From Mediterraneibacter massiliensis (lineage in GTDB: Bacteria > Bacillota > Clostridia > Lachnospirales > Lachnospiraceae), in contig NZ_LN913001.1 of NCBI RefSeq assembly GCF_001487105.1, forward strand, positions 769,353-833,352: a stretch of 64,000 nt of DNA, given 5' to 3'. Position numbers and translations under genes: made by a program. Positions 42,749 to 50,235 of this stretch are shown here, one piece after another (position 1 is the stretch's first letter; each line of letters opens with the position of its first letter). The notes beneath the pieces are model-generated. The model worked only from the letters and a program-made list of their open reading frames with translations. It searched no databases and was not told the origin of the DNA.

Positions 42749-43835
42749 CATTATTTCCGGTTTCCTGGGAGCCGGAAAGACAACATTTATCAAAAAAATG
42801 CTGAAAGAGGCATTTGCAGGAGAGCAGGTCGTACTGATCGAAAATGAATTCGGAGAGATTGGGATTGACGGCGGTTTTTTAAAAGAGGCAGGCATTGAGA
42901 TCCGGGAAATGAATTCAGGCTGTATCTGCTGTTCACTTGTAGGAGATTTTGGAAAATCTTTAAAAGAAGTGGTGGATACGTATCATCCGGAAAGAATCTT
43001 GATCGAGCCATCCGGTGTGGGGAAACTATCCGATGTGATCAAAGCAGTACAGGATGTGCAGGAGAGTATTGACGCAAAACTGAACAGTTTTACGACGGTA
43101 GTCGACGTGACAAAATGTAAAATTTACAGAAAAAATTTCGGGGAATTTTTCAGTAATCAGATCGCTTATGCAGGGACGATCATTTTAAGTCGTACAGATA
43201 AGGCAAAACCAGAAAAAATAGAAGAAAGTGTGGCGCTGCTGCGCGAGTTAAACGAAAAGGCGCCGATCATCACGACGCCGATTGATGAGCTTCCTGGAAG
43301 TAAACTGTTGGAAGTGATGGAGGCAGAAGGATCATTGGAAGAAGAGCTGCTTTCTGAAATGCCCTGCCCGGTATGCGGATGTCATCACCATCATGAGGGA
43401 GAAGAACACGAACATCACCATCATCACCATGAGGGAGAAGAACACGAACATCACCATCACCACCATGAGGGAGAAGAACACGAACATCACCATCATCACC
43501 ATGAGGGAGAAGAACACGAACACCATCATCACGCACATGGACATCATCATGCAGATGAAATTTTTACCAGCTGGGGAAAAGAGACGATCCGTACGTATAC
43601 ACGAGAAGAAATCGAATATATACTAAAGGAACTGGAACAAGAGGAAAAATTTGGTACCGTGCTGCGTGCAAAAGGCATGGTGGCGGGAGAAGATGGAAAC
43701 TGGATCTATTTCGATATGGTCCCGGAGGAACAGGAAGTCCGCAGCGGCGCGCCGGAATATACAGGAAGGATCTGCGTGATCGGATCCAAATTGCAAGAAG
43801 AAAAGCTGGAGAAGCTGTTCGGACTTGCAGAATAG
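42735..43835 (+). CDS. CobW-family (G3E) GTPase with His-rich metal loop
   Basis: A 366-aa GTPase of the CobW/COG0523 class, proposed zinc or metal chaperones. Walker A is GFLGAGKTT; the metal motif CxCC appears as GCICCS; the base motif is in SRTDKAKPE, an SRTD variant of NKxD. A C-terminal CobW_C-like domain occupies about residues 285-366. Between them, residues 217-278 form a His/Glu-rich segment with repeated [12 protein letters not shown] units plus the pair CPVCGC, a likely zinc buffer. It overlaps xth by 14 bp and is followed at 22 nt by a second CobW-type gene. Zinc delivery is the best guess, based on family and the His-rich loop. Confidence 0.88.
   Translation: MTKIDIISGFLGAGKTTFIKKMLKEAFAGEQVVLIENEFGEIGIDGGFLKEAGIEIREMNSGCICCSLVGDFGKSLKEVVDTYHPERILIEPSGVGKLSDVIKAVQDVQESIDAKLNSFTTVVDVTKCKIYRKNFGEFFSNQIAYAGTIILSRTDKAKPEKIEESVALLRELNEKAPIITTPIDELPGSKLLEVMEAEGSLEEELLSEMPCPVCGCHHHHEGEEHEHHHHHHEGEEHEHHHHHHEGEEHEHHHHHHEGEEHEHHHHAHGHHHADEIFTSWGKETIRTYTREEIEYILKELEQEEKFGTVLRAKGMVAGEDGNWIYFDMVPEEQEVRSGAPEYTGRICVIGSKLQEEKLEKLFGLAE
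43392..43532 (+). repeat. 36-bp tandem repeat coding for His-rich units
   Basis: Three full copies (43392, 43428, 43464) and one 33-bp partial copy (43500-43532) of a unit encoding [12 protein letters not shown]. The copies are nearly identical at DNA level, with third-position changes, and the unit is a multiple of three so copy-number change keeps frame. Confidence 0.9.
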
Positions 43836-43857
43836 CTGCGTGAGAGGAGAGAGCCAA

Positions 43858-44805
43858 ATGACAGAACCAGAGACGTTAGTATATTTGATGACAGGTTTTT
43901 TGGACAGCGGGAAAACTCAGTTTTTAAAGTTTACCCTGCAGCAGGACTATTTCCAGATCGACGGAAAGACTCTTTTGATCCTCTGTGAAGAAGGAGAAGA
44001 AGAATATCCCGCAGGCGAAATGCTGAAATACGGAGTCGTTATCGAGCATGTGGAGGAACAAGAAGAACTGACAGAAGCGTGGCTTCAGAAAATGGAGGAA
44101 AAGCACCGGCCGCAGCGTGTGATCATAGAGTACAATGGAATGTGGAAAGTCAGTGATTTTGAGAAAATGACGCTGCCGGAAGGCTGGGTGATCGAACAGA
44201 AGATCACGACAGTGGATGCCAGCACTTTTCAGATGTATCTTACGAATTTAAAACCGTTGTTTGTCGAGATGGTAAGAGGTGCGGAGATGGTCTTGTTTAA
44301 CCGTTGTGAAGATATAAAGCCGCTTGCCGGATACAGACGCAGCGTGAAGGTGGTAAGTCCCCAGGCAGAAGTGATCTTTGAGGGGGAAGAAGGAGAACTG
44401 GATCATATTTTTGAAGATGACGTTCCTTATGATTTGGACGCTCCGGTCATTGAGATACACAGAGAAGATTATGGGATCTGGTATGTGGATATGATGGAAA
44501 ATCCAGAGCGGTATGATAAAAAAGTGATCGAATTCACAGCAAAAGTACTCAAACCACGTACTTTTCCATCTAAAGTATTCCTTCCGGGGCGCATGGCGAT
44601 GACATGTTGTGCGGATGATACGACATTTTTGGGCTATGTGTGCAAGAGTGCCTATGCGCCGAAACTCAAACCGGGACAATGGGTGAAGATTCGGGCGAAA
44701 GTAGGTTTTGCCAATGTTTCTGTTTACCATGGGAAAGGACCGGTTTTGGAAGCAGAGAATATAGAAATAGCAGAGCCGATAGAGGAATTGGTGTATTTTA
44801 ATTGA
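43858..44805 (+). CDS. CobW-like GTPase fused to a YcgQ-type (DUF1980) domain
   Basis: A 315-aa protein. The N-terminal part is a G3E GTPase with Walker A TGFLDSGKTQ and a Walker B-like VIIEYNGMW; CxCC is not seen at its usual place. The C-terminal 100-110 residues (YDKKVIEFTAKVLKPRTFPS, FLPGRMAMTCCADDTTFLGY) resemble the C-terminal domain of the YcgQ/TIGR03943 family, where CCxxD is conserved and which is usually encoded next to a YcgR permease. ATG 43858 follows GAGAGGAGAG. Joined with the CobW gene before it, it suggests a metal-trafficking pair; no permease gene is adjacent. Confidence 0.72.
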   Translation: MTEPETLVYLMTGFLDSGKTQFLKFTLQQDYFQIDGKTLLILCEEGEEEYPAGEMLKYGVVIEHVEEQEELTEAWLQKMEEKHRPQRVIIEYNGMWKVSDFEKMTLPEGWVIEQKITTVDASTFQMYLTNLKPLFVEMVRGAEMVLFNRCEDIKPLAGYRRSVKVVSPQAEVIFEGEEGELDHIFEDDVPYDLDAPVIEIHREDYGIWYVDMMENPERYDKKVIEFTAKVLKPRTFPSKVFLPGRMAMTCCADDTTFLGYVCKSAYAPKLKPGQWVKIRAKVGFANVSVYHGKGPVLEAENIEIAEPIEELVYFN

Positions 44806-44839
44806 TCAAATTGGATATGAGAAAGTGGAGGTTCACAAA

Positions 44840-45799
44840 ATGGAAAAGAGATATGATGTGATTGCAATGGGGGAACTATTGATCGATTTTACGATGAACG
44901 GGCAAAGCGGGCAAGGAAACGCACTTTTTGAAGCCTGCCCGGGCGGAGCGCCCTGCAATGTGCTTGCGCTTCTGAATAAAATGGGTAAACAGACGGCTTT
45001 CATCGGGAAAGTGGGAAAAGACCAGTTTGGGAAGACGTTAAAAGATACATTGGATGAAGTGAAGATCGATACGTCGCATTTGTTGGAAGATGATCGTGTA
45101 CATACGACGCTTGCGTTTGTACATACATTTCCAGATGGAGACAGAGAATTTTCTTTCTACAGAGATCCGGGGGCAGATATGATGCTGACAGAAGAGGAAA
45201 TCGACGAAGACTTTTTGGAAGAAGCGAAGATTTTCCATTTTGGAACTCTTTCTATGACTCATGATGAGGTGCGCAAAGCAACAAAGAAAGCATTAAATAT
45301 TGCGAAAAAGAGTGGGACGCTGATTTCTTTTGATCCGAATCTGAGGCCTCCTTTGTGGAGTTCTTTAGAACTGGCAAAAGAGCAGATGAAATATGGTTTT
45401 ACCTTCTGCGATATATTGAAAATCTCAGATAATGAGATTCAGTTTGTATCCGGCAAAGAAGATTATGATGAAGGAATTGCCTGGCTGCAGGAAAATTATC
45501 AGATACCGCTGATTTTCCTTACTATGGGAAAGGATGGCAGTCGTGCGTATTATAAGGGAATGCGTATAGAGAAAAAGGGAGTACAGGTAAAAGCCATAGA
45601 GACGACAGGCGCTGGCGACACATTCTGTGGAAGCTGCCTTAATTATATTTTAGAGCATGACCTTTTCAATCTGACAGAAGACCAGATTGAAGAAATGCTG
45701 ACATTTGCCAATGCCGCGGCAGCGCTTGTGACGACCAGAAAAGGCGCCATCAAGGCAATGCCCCGGAAGGAAGAAGTGTTGGAGCTGCTCAGAAAATAG
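44840..45799 (+). CDS. PfkB-family carbohydrate kinase (fructokinase-like)
   Basis: A 319-aa ribokinase/PfkB sugar kinase. The N-terminal GELLIDF, the substrate motif GGAPCNVLALLNKMG with IGKVGKDQFG, and the C-terminal catalytic motif ETTGAGDTFCGSCL (Asp is the base) are all present. The closest described class is fructokinase. It phosphorylates a sugar with ATP; specificity is not proven. Start at 44840 follows GTGGAGG. It sits 34 nt after the CobW-like gene, possibly in the same transcript, and ends at a strong terminator. Confidence 0.9.
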   Translation: MEKRYDVIAMGELLIDFTMNGQSGQGNALFEACPGGAPCNVLALLNKMGKQTAFIGKVGKDQFGKTLKDTLDEVKIDTSHLLEDDRVHTTLAFVHTFPDGDREFSFYRDPGADMMLTEEEIDEDFLEEAKIFHFGTLSMTHDEVRKATKKALNIAKKSGTLISFDPNLRPPLWSSLELAKEQMKYGFTFCDILKISDNEIQFVSGKEDYDEGIAWLQENYQIPLIFLTMGKDGSRAYYKGMRIEKKGVQVKAIETTGAGDTFCGSCLNYILEHDLFNLTEDQIEEMLTFANAAAALVTTRKGAIKAMPRKEEVLELLRK

Positions 45800-45827
45800 A
45801 AGTGTATACTCATAAGGACGGAAAAAG

Positions 45828-45863
45828 ACAAACCGCAGGCATGATGTCTGCGGTTTGTTTTTA
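45828..45863. terminator. Bidirectional terminator after the sugar kinase
   Basis: ACAAACCGCAG (45828-45838) pairs perfectly with CTGCGGTTTGT (45848-45858), nine-base loop, then TTTT. It also serves the convergent acetyltransferase gene. Confidence 0.9.
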
Positions 45864-45867
45864 GATT

Positions 45868-46350
45868 TCAGCATTTCTGGTAGGCAAGCCGTTTCGTTCC
45901 GTCATCTGTATAAATGATGCCGCAGTAGGTGAAACCGTTTTTCTCGAGCAGATGCTGCATGATCTGATTGTCTTTGTGGGTATCGATCTTCAGATTGCGG
46001 CATTTTTTAAATGCCCAGTCAAGGCAAAAGGAAGCGGCGCCTTTTACGGTCCCGTCGGAAGTGATACGGTGGACAACACCATAAGGAGCGGTATTTATCC
46101 ATTTTCCGTTATATATGTTTTGATATGTATGGTCTTCTCCTTCATTGTAGTAAAAGACAGCAACGATACATTTGTCTGTTTCACAGACATAGCTGTGCTC
46201 TGTTTCGATATCCTTTTTGATAAGTTCTGGTTCCGGATATGTACTGCCCCATTGCGAGGGATTTCCATGTGTGGACATAAAATATCTTGCTTTTTCATAC
46301 AGATTTTGGATAGACGATAGATCATCCATAGTAGATTTTCTGATTTTCAT
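45868..46350 (-). CDS. GNAT-family N-acetyltransferase
   Basis: A 160-aa GNAT acetyltransferase that would use acetyl-CoA. The core is short but recognisable: IRKSTMDDLSSIQNLYEKAR at the N terminus, VHRITSDGTVKGAASFCLDW around the CoA-binding strand and NLKIDTHKDNQIMQHLLEKNGF at the end, the usual place of the N-x-x-M-x-x-L-x-K-x-G-F motif. ATG 46350 is preferred to TTG 46359 because AAGGAG lies 11 nt upstream of it. Substrate unknown. Confidence 0.82.
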   Translation of the reverse strand: MKIRKSTMDDLSSIQNLYEKARYFMSTHGNPSQWGSTYPEPELIKKDIETEHSYVCETDKCIVAVFYYNEGEDHTYQNIYNGKWINTAPYGVVHRITSDGTVKGAASFCLDWAFKKCRNLKIDTHKDNQIMQHLLEKNGFTYCGIIYTDDGTKRLAYQKC

Positions 46351-46480
46351 AATCGACAAAACTCCTTATAATTCGATAAAAAATACATAGCATGCGATAA
46401 AAATGCGCTATGAGATAGAATGTGTTCTTTACGTGTATTGTAAAGCAGGCGGCAGGGAAAAGGCAAGGGAAAAAAGGACG

Positions 46481-46509
46481 TTGACATCTAAAAACTACAA
46501 GTGTAAGAT
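46481..46509 (+). promoter_or_regulatory. Promoter of the lipoprotein gene with a BlaI-type operator
   Basis: TTGACA (46481-46486), 17 bp, TAAGAT (46504-46509). In the spacer, ACTACA-AG-TGTAAGA (46494-46508) is a TACA-N2-TGTA palindrome, the core of BlaI/MecI operators. The same arms occur at the blaI promoter (50001-50015), differing only in the central two bases and orientation. Confidence 0.75.
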
Positions 46510-46534
46510 TTAAGAAAACGGACAAGGAGGAAAT

Positions 46535-47767
46535 ATGAAAGCAGGAATACATAAGATTTTGTTCATAGCAGTGCTGTGCTTACTTCTGTCTACAGGCTGT
46601 GGTTCGGAAGAGGAACATGCCAAAAACATAGAAACCGGCGAGACAGAAACGAGGGAAGAAAAGGATAGTCAGGAGGGGCTTCTTAGGGAAACCGAACAAT
46701 TGGCAGAAAACTATAGGACCGTATATGAGAAAGCGAAGGAAGAGAATTCCTTGGACAGCAAGAATACTATAGAAGAGATTATAACGATTTTAGGAGAGGA
46801 GGGATATTGTGCAGTAGATTCGGAAAATCAGATAAATATGACACATGCAGAGGAAGCGCAGTTGTTTTGTGAAAAGGCGTCAGACGAAGAAAAAGCAGAA
46901 ATTTTGCTTTTCATTGTGACAGATCAGGGTGGGTTCGTGCGGTATGATCTGCACTGTATGGAAGGAAACATGACAGTACAAAGAAGCAGCCTCACCTGGG
47001 ACAAAGGGGGAAATCCGCATGCCGAAGCAGTGGATTCCTATGTGGCAGAGGAGTGGAAGTATACAGAAAAAGGATATTTGTTTTTAGAGTTAGAACGCCC
47101 CTCAGGGTTCGACGGGCCCAGCGGACATACAGCTATACGGATCAAGCCGTTAGCGGAGGAGTTAAGACGGTGGAATGAACAGTATATTCTTCCGATAGGG
47201 TACAAAAGCAACAATTTGTTTACGACGAATTGGAGCGCGGAATCCTATGGAGAACTTTGCTTTTATGATGTATATGAGCCTTTTTATAAAATGAAAATGG
47301 GGGAGGCAAAACAATTCGACGCAGAAGTAGGAACGAAAGAATATGCGATACCCGAACAGGAATTTGAGTCTGTGATACAGACATTTTTGCCAGTGGATAC
47401 AGAAGTACTGCGAATGGAACAGGGATATGACGCAGAGATAGGCTGTTATCTATACCGGCAGAGAGGCCTGCATGATCTAGGTGAAAACCCAGATACTCCG
47501 TATCCGGAGGTGGTGGGCGGTACAGAGAATGGAGATGGTACTGTGACCCTGACAGTAGACGCAGTATGGAAAAAGAAAAATACTGACAAGGCGTTTACCC
47601 ACCAGGTAAAAATACGCCCGGCGGAAGAAAGAAAAGAAGATATGCCACAAGGCTCCTTTGTCTATCTTTCTAATGAACTCCTGCCCTTTGAAGGCAGCCA
47701 AATTCCTGCTTACATTCCCAGACTAACGGATGAAGAATGGCAGAAATACTATGGAGAAAATAAATAA
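46535..47767 (+). CDS. Predicted lipoprotein, BlaI-regulon candidate (DUF6070-like)
   Basis: A 410-aa secreted lipoprotein: signal peptide and lipobox STGC (Cys22). The mature protein starts with a Glu/Lys-rich linker and a helical region (ENYRTVYEKAKEENSLDSK), then conserved-looking blocks RYDLHCMEGNMTVQRSS, GFDGPSGHTAIRIKPL, ILPIGYKSNNLFTTNW and the C-terminal RLTDEEWQKYYGENK. These resemble DUF6070-type lipoproteins of Lachnospiraceae, a family without a known function. The ATG follows AAGGAGGAAAT. The promoter contains a BlaI-type operator and the gene is convergent to blaR1, so it is probably the target of this sensor system. No SxxK or KTG beta-lactamase motif is present in it. Confidence 0.75.
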   Translation: MKAGIHKILFIAVLCLLLSTGCGSEEEHAKNIETGETETREEKDSQEGLLRETEQLAENYRTVYEKAKEENSLDSKNTIEEIITILGEEGYCAVDSENQINMTHAEEAQLFCEKASDEEKAEILLFIVTDQGGFVRYDLHCMEGNMTVQRSSLTWDKGGNPHAEAVDSYVAEEWKYTEKGYLFLELERPSGFDGPSGHTAIRIKPLAEELRRWNEQYILPIGYKSNNLFTTNWSAESYGELCFYDVYEPFYKMKMGEAKQFDAEVGTKEYAIPEQEFESVIQTFLPVDTEVLRMEQGYDAEIGCYLYRQRGLHDLGENPDTPYPEVVGGTENGDGTVTLTVDAVWKKKNTDKAFTHQVKIRPAEERKEDMPQGSFVYLSNELLPFEGSQIPAYIPRLTDEEWQKYYGENK

Positions 47768-47803
47768 AGATAAGACGGCGGGATAGATTTAGAAGCAAAA
47801 GGG

Positions 47804-49564
47804 TCATAGAAGGGAAAGTTTCTGTAAGACGGAGAAGGCGATTTCAGAGGCGGTTTTGCCCGAAGCATCGTCTTTTCCCTCTATATGTACGGAGAAGAAG
47901 TAGGGCTCTCCTTCCTTTTCAAGGATACCGATGAACCATCCATTTTGTTCTTTGCCATTGATCTTTCCTGTACCGGTTTTCCCATATACGGCATAATCTT
48001 CATCTGCAGACAGGTGGAGAGAGTTTAACACGGTGTCTATGTCTTTTTCGTGGAAATTCCAGGTATTATAATAGAGATTTCTAAGGAGGACAGTCTGCTC
48101 CACCGGGGAGATCTGCAGGGAAGATTCCAGCCAGTAATCCTCTATGGCGCCGGATATATTTTGGTTTCCATATTGGATCTGCTGGAAATAACTGCGCAGG
48201 GCCGATTTTCCTATTTCTTTATCCAAATATTGGAAATACCAGTTGACAGATGCAGACATGGCGCTGTTGAGCGTCTGATCCCGATTCCAAGAAGCAAAGG
48301 GATAGGCGGTTTTATCCCAGGGGACTATAGACGAATCAGGAGATATGACACAGGAGTCCAGGGCAAAAAGCGCACTGTATATTTTATAAGTGGAGTCGGG
48401 GGAAGTCCGCTTTAAGGCGTCTTCTGTATTATAGATGCTCCAGTTTTTTCCGGTGGAATCGGACAGAACAAAACTGCCTTCATACCTGCCGAAGGCGTCT
48501 GCCATCTCTAGGGTATGAATGTCTCCCTGTGGAAGAGGAACAGACGAGGGCAGCTGTGCAGAAGCGGAAAAGCAGGGACTCACAGACAGGCAGAAAAGAA
48601 CGGTGCAAAGGCAGATCATATAGCCGAGCAGGCGTTTTTGCCATGGTGGGGCCGCATAAGAGGAAATATGCAGTATTCGGCTTTTGAGCTCCTTTTTGGT
48701 ATGTGCAGAGCTAAAGGCGAGAGGGGCAGAGCATGAGGCTGCAGAAAGCTGAAGAAGGAGTTTGCCGTACAGTATATACTCTGCCTCCTTGAGATGTTTG
48801 AGAACGAAAGCATCACAGGCAAGTTCACGATCCAGCTGGATCCTTTTGGCGGCGTATAGGATGAAAGGATTGAACCAGTACAGTGGCTTTAGGATAAGCA
48901 GCAAAAAATTGCAGATACCGTCTTTGTGGAGACAGTGCTGAAGTTCATGCATGAAGATGTATTTCAGGCTGTCTTTTTCTATATAGGACAAGAGAGGGGA
49001 CGGAAGATAAATCTTTTGCATACATACTCCTGCTGTAAAAGGCGAACCGTTGAAATCTAAGGCTAAAAGAGGAATATCCCGTTTAATACCGAGCTCTCTT
49101 TTGACACTGTCGTAGGTATGGAGAATAAACGTGTCTTTGACTGCAATAGCGTCGGTTCGCCACTTTTTAAACCGTAGACATGTAAGAAGTGTAAGTATAC
49201 TGTGAAGAAAAACGCCTGCTGTCCAACAAATAAAAAGAGCCGATAAAATACTGTCAGGACAGCGGCTGACAGACAGGCTGAGATCTTGCAGAGCTTCTGG
49301 GAGAAGGGTGGCAGAAGGCGTTGCGGGGCCTACAGGAAAAGAAGCGGAAGTAAGCAGGCTGGAAAAAGATTTTAGGGTATATGTAAAAATACCGGTGGGA
49401 AGAAAAGGAACGATCAACAAGACAAGATAGGGGATCCAGAGTGCATATTGGATCGGCGTGGAGATACGATGTTTAAACAGATATTTTATGAAAAATAAAA
49501 CAAGGGTCAATACTGCCAATATAAGATTGGATTTCAGAAACGAAAGTGTAAACGCGGCAATCAT
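47804..49564 (-). CDS. blaR1: BlaR1-type beta-lactam sensor (M56 peptidase plus penicillin-binding domain)
   Basis: A 586-aa membrane sensor-transducer. Four or so helices flank a cytoplasm-facing zinc metallopeptidase of family M56, with HELQH at residues 206-210. An extracellular penicillin-binding sensor follows: STYK at 391-394 (acylated Ser), a SVN triad near residue 443 and KTG at 529-531. Acylation by a beta-lactam should activate the peptidase and lead to loss of BlaI. The gene follows blaI at 18 nt, the usual order. No beta-lactamase or PBP2a gene is adjacent; instead a lipoprotein gene with a BlaI site lies convergent. Confidence 0.9.
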   Translation of the reverse strand: MIAAFTLSFLKSNLILAVLTLVLFFIKYLFKHRISTPIQYALWIPYLVLLIVPFLPTGIFTYTLKSFSSLLTSASFPVGPATPSATLLPEALQDLSLSVSRCPDSILSALFICWTAGVFLHSILTLLTCLRFKKWRTDAIAVKDTFILHTYDSVKRELGIKRDIPLLALDFNGSPFTAGVCMQKIYLPSPLLSYIEKDSLKYIFMHELQHCLHKDGICNFLLLILKPLYWFNPFILYAAKRIQLDRELACDAFVLKHLKEAEYILYGKLLLQLSAASCSAPLAFSSAHTKKELKSRILHISSYAAPPWQKRLLGYMICLCTVLFCLSVSPCFSASAQLPSSVPLPQGDIHTLEMADAFGRYEGSFVLSDSTGKNWSIYNTEDALKRTSPDSTYKIYSALFALDSCVISPDSSIVPWDKTAYPFASWNRDQTLNSAMSASVNWYFQYLDKEIGKSALRSYFQQIQYGNQNISGAIEDYWLESSLQISPVEQTVLLRNLYYNTWNFHEKDIDTVLNSLHLSADEDYAVYGKTGTGKINGKEQNGWFIGILEKEGEPYFFSVHIEGKDDASGKTASEIAFSVLQKLSLL

Positions 49565-49582
49565 CCTCGAGCCTCCTTGGAC

Positions 49583-49972
49583 CTAAGCTTTTTTTTGTGA
49601 TTTTTCGGTCAGAAGATTTTGCAGTTCCGCCAGATCTTCTGGAGAGAGTTCTCCATTATGAACAAAGGCTGAAACCATGGAGGAAAAACTGCCGTCATAG
49701 TATTTATCCAGAAAAGAACGGCTTTCCTGACGGATATAGTCTGTTTCAGCTACCAAAGGGGTATATACAAAAACACGGCTGCGCTTTTCATAAGAAAGCG
49801 CTCCTTTTTGGAGGAGACGTTTTAACAAAGTCTGGACAGTGTTATAACTCCAGTGTGTGGAAGGACGCAGATATTCTGTGATCTCAACCGTACTGACAGG
49901 AGCATATTTCCATACGATTTTCATTACTTTGAATTCAGCTTCTGAAATCTGGGGCAGCGCTTTTCGGGGCAT
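49583..49972 (-). CDS. blaI: BlaI/MecI/CopY-family repressor
   Basis: A 129-aa winged-helix repressor. ISEAEFKVMKIVWKYAPVST then EITEYLRPSTHWSYNTVQTL and LLKRLLQKGALSYEKRSRVFVY match the BlaI/MecI domain, and YYDGSFSSMVSAFVHN is the dimerisation part. The cleavage region expected near residue 100 is in a normal position. It is encoded upstream of blaR1 and should repress its own promoter and that of the lipoprotein gene at 46535. Confidence 0.92.
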   Translation of the reverse strand: MPRKALPQISEAEFKVMKIVWKYAPVSTVEITEYLRPSTHWSYNTVQTLLKRLLQKGALSYEKRSRVFVYTPLVAETDYIRQESRSFLDKYYDGSFSSMVSAFVHNGELSPEDLAELQNLLTEKSQKKA

Positions 49973-50000
49973 GATATACCTTCTTTCGGTTCATATGAAT

Positions 50001-50041
50001 TCTTACAAGTGTAGTATAAAACAGAGAAAAGAAGAATGCAA
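50001..50041 (-). promoter_or_regulatory. blaI promoter with BlaI operator
   Basis: On the minus strand TTGCAT (50041-50036) and TATACT (50018-50013) are 17 bp apart. The operator ACTACA-CT-TGTAAGA (50015-50001) overlaps the -10, so BlaI binding would block the polymerase. Confidence 0.8.
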
Positions 50042-50154
50042 CGAAAAGCCTTTCCCTATGGTCGGTAAAATTACCGTTTTGCGGAAGAAATGGAAATGCA
50101 CATGTATAAAATTAGATACAAGGCGTTTGTTGAGAAGAATTATCAAAACAGATA

Positions 50155-50183
50155 TTGTCTTTTGTTTAACATGATGTTATACT
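50155..50183 (+). promoter_or_regulatory. pflB promoter
   Basis: TTGTCT (50155-50160), 17 bp, TATACT (50178-50183), 52 bp before the pflB start. Upstream at 50063-50076 a palindrome CGGTAAAATTACCG lies in the blaI-pflB interval and has no assigned binder. Confidence 0.6.
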
Positions 50184-50235
50184 AGGCGACGTAGACGAAA
50201 GATATGACAGATTTATTTAAGGAGGATTTAGTAGA

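Noticed and set aside
43392..43532. Direct repeats that could be taken for a CRISPR array
   Set aside because: The repeats are contiguous without spacers and code in frame for a His-rich loop of a CobW-type GTPase.
46535..47767. Beta-lactamase or penicillin-binding protein as target of BlaI
   Set aside because: The protein has no SxxK, SxN or KTG motif; it is a lipoprotein of unknown function.
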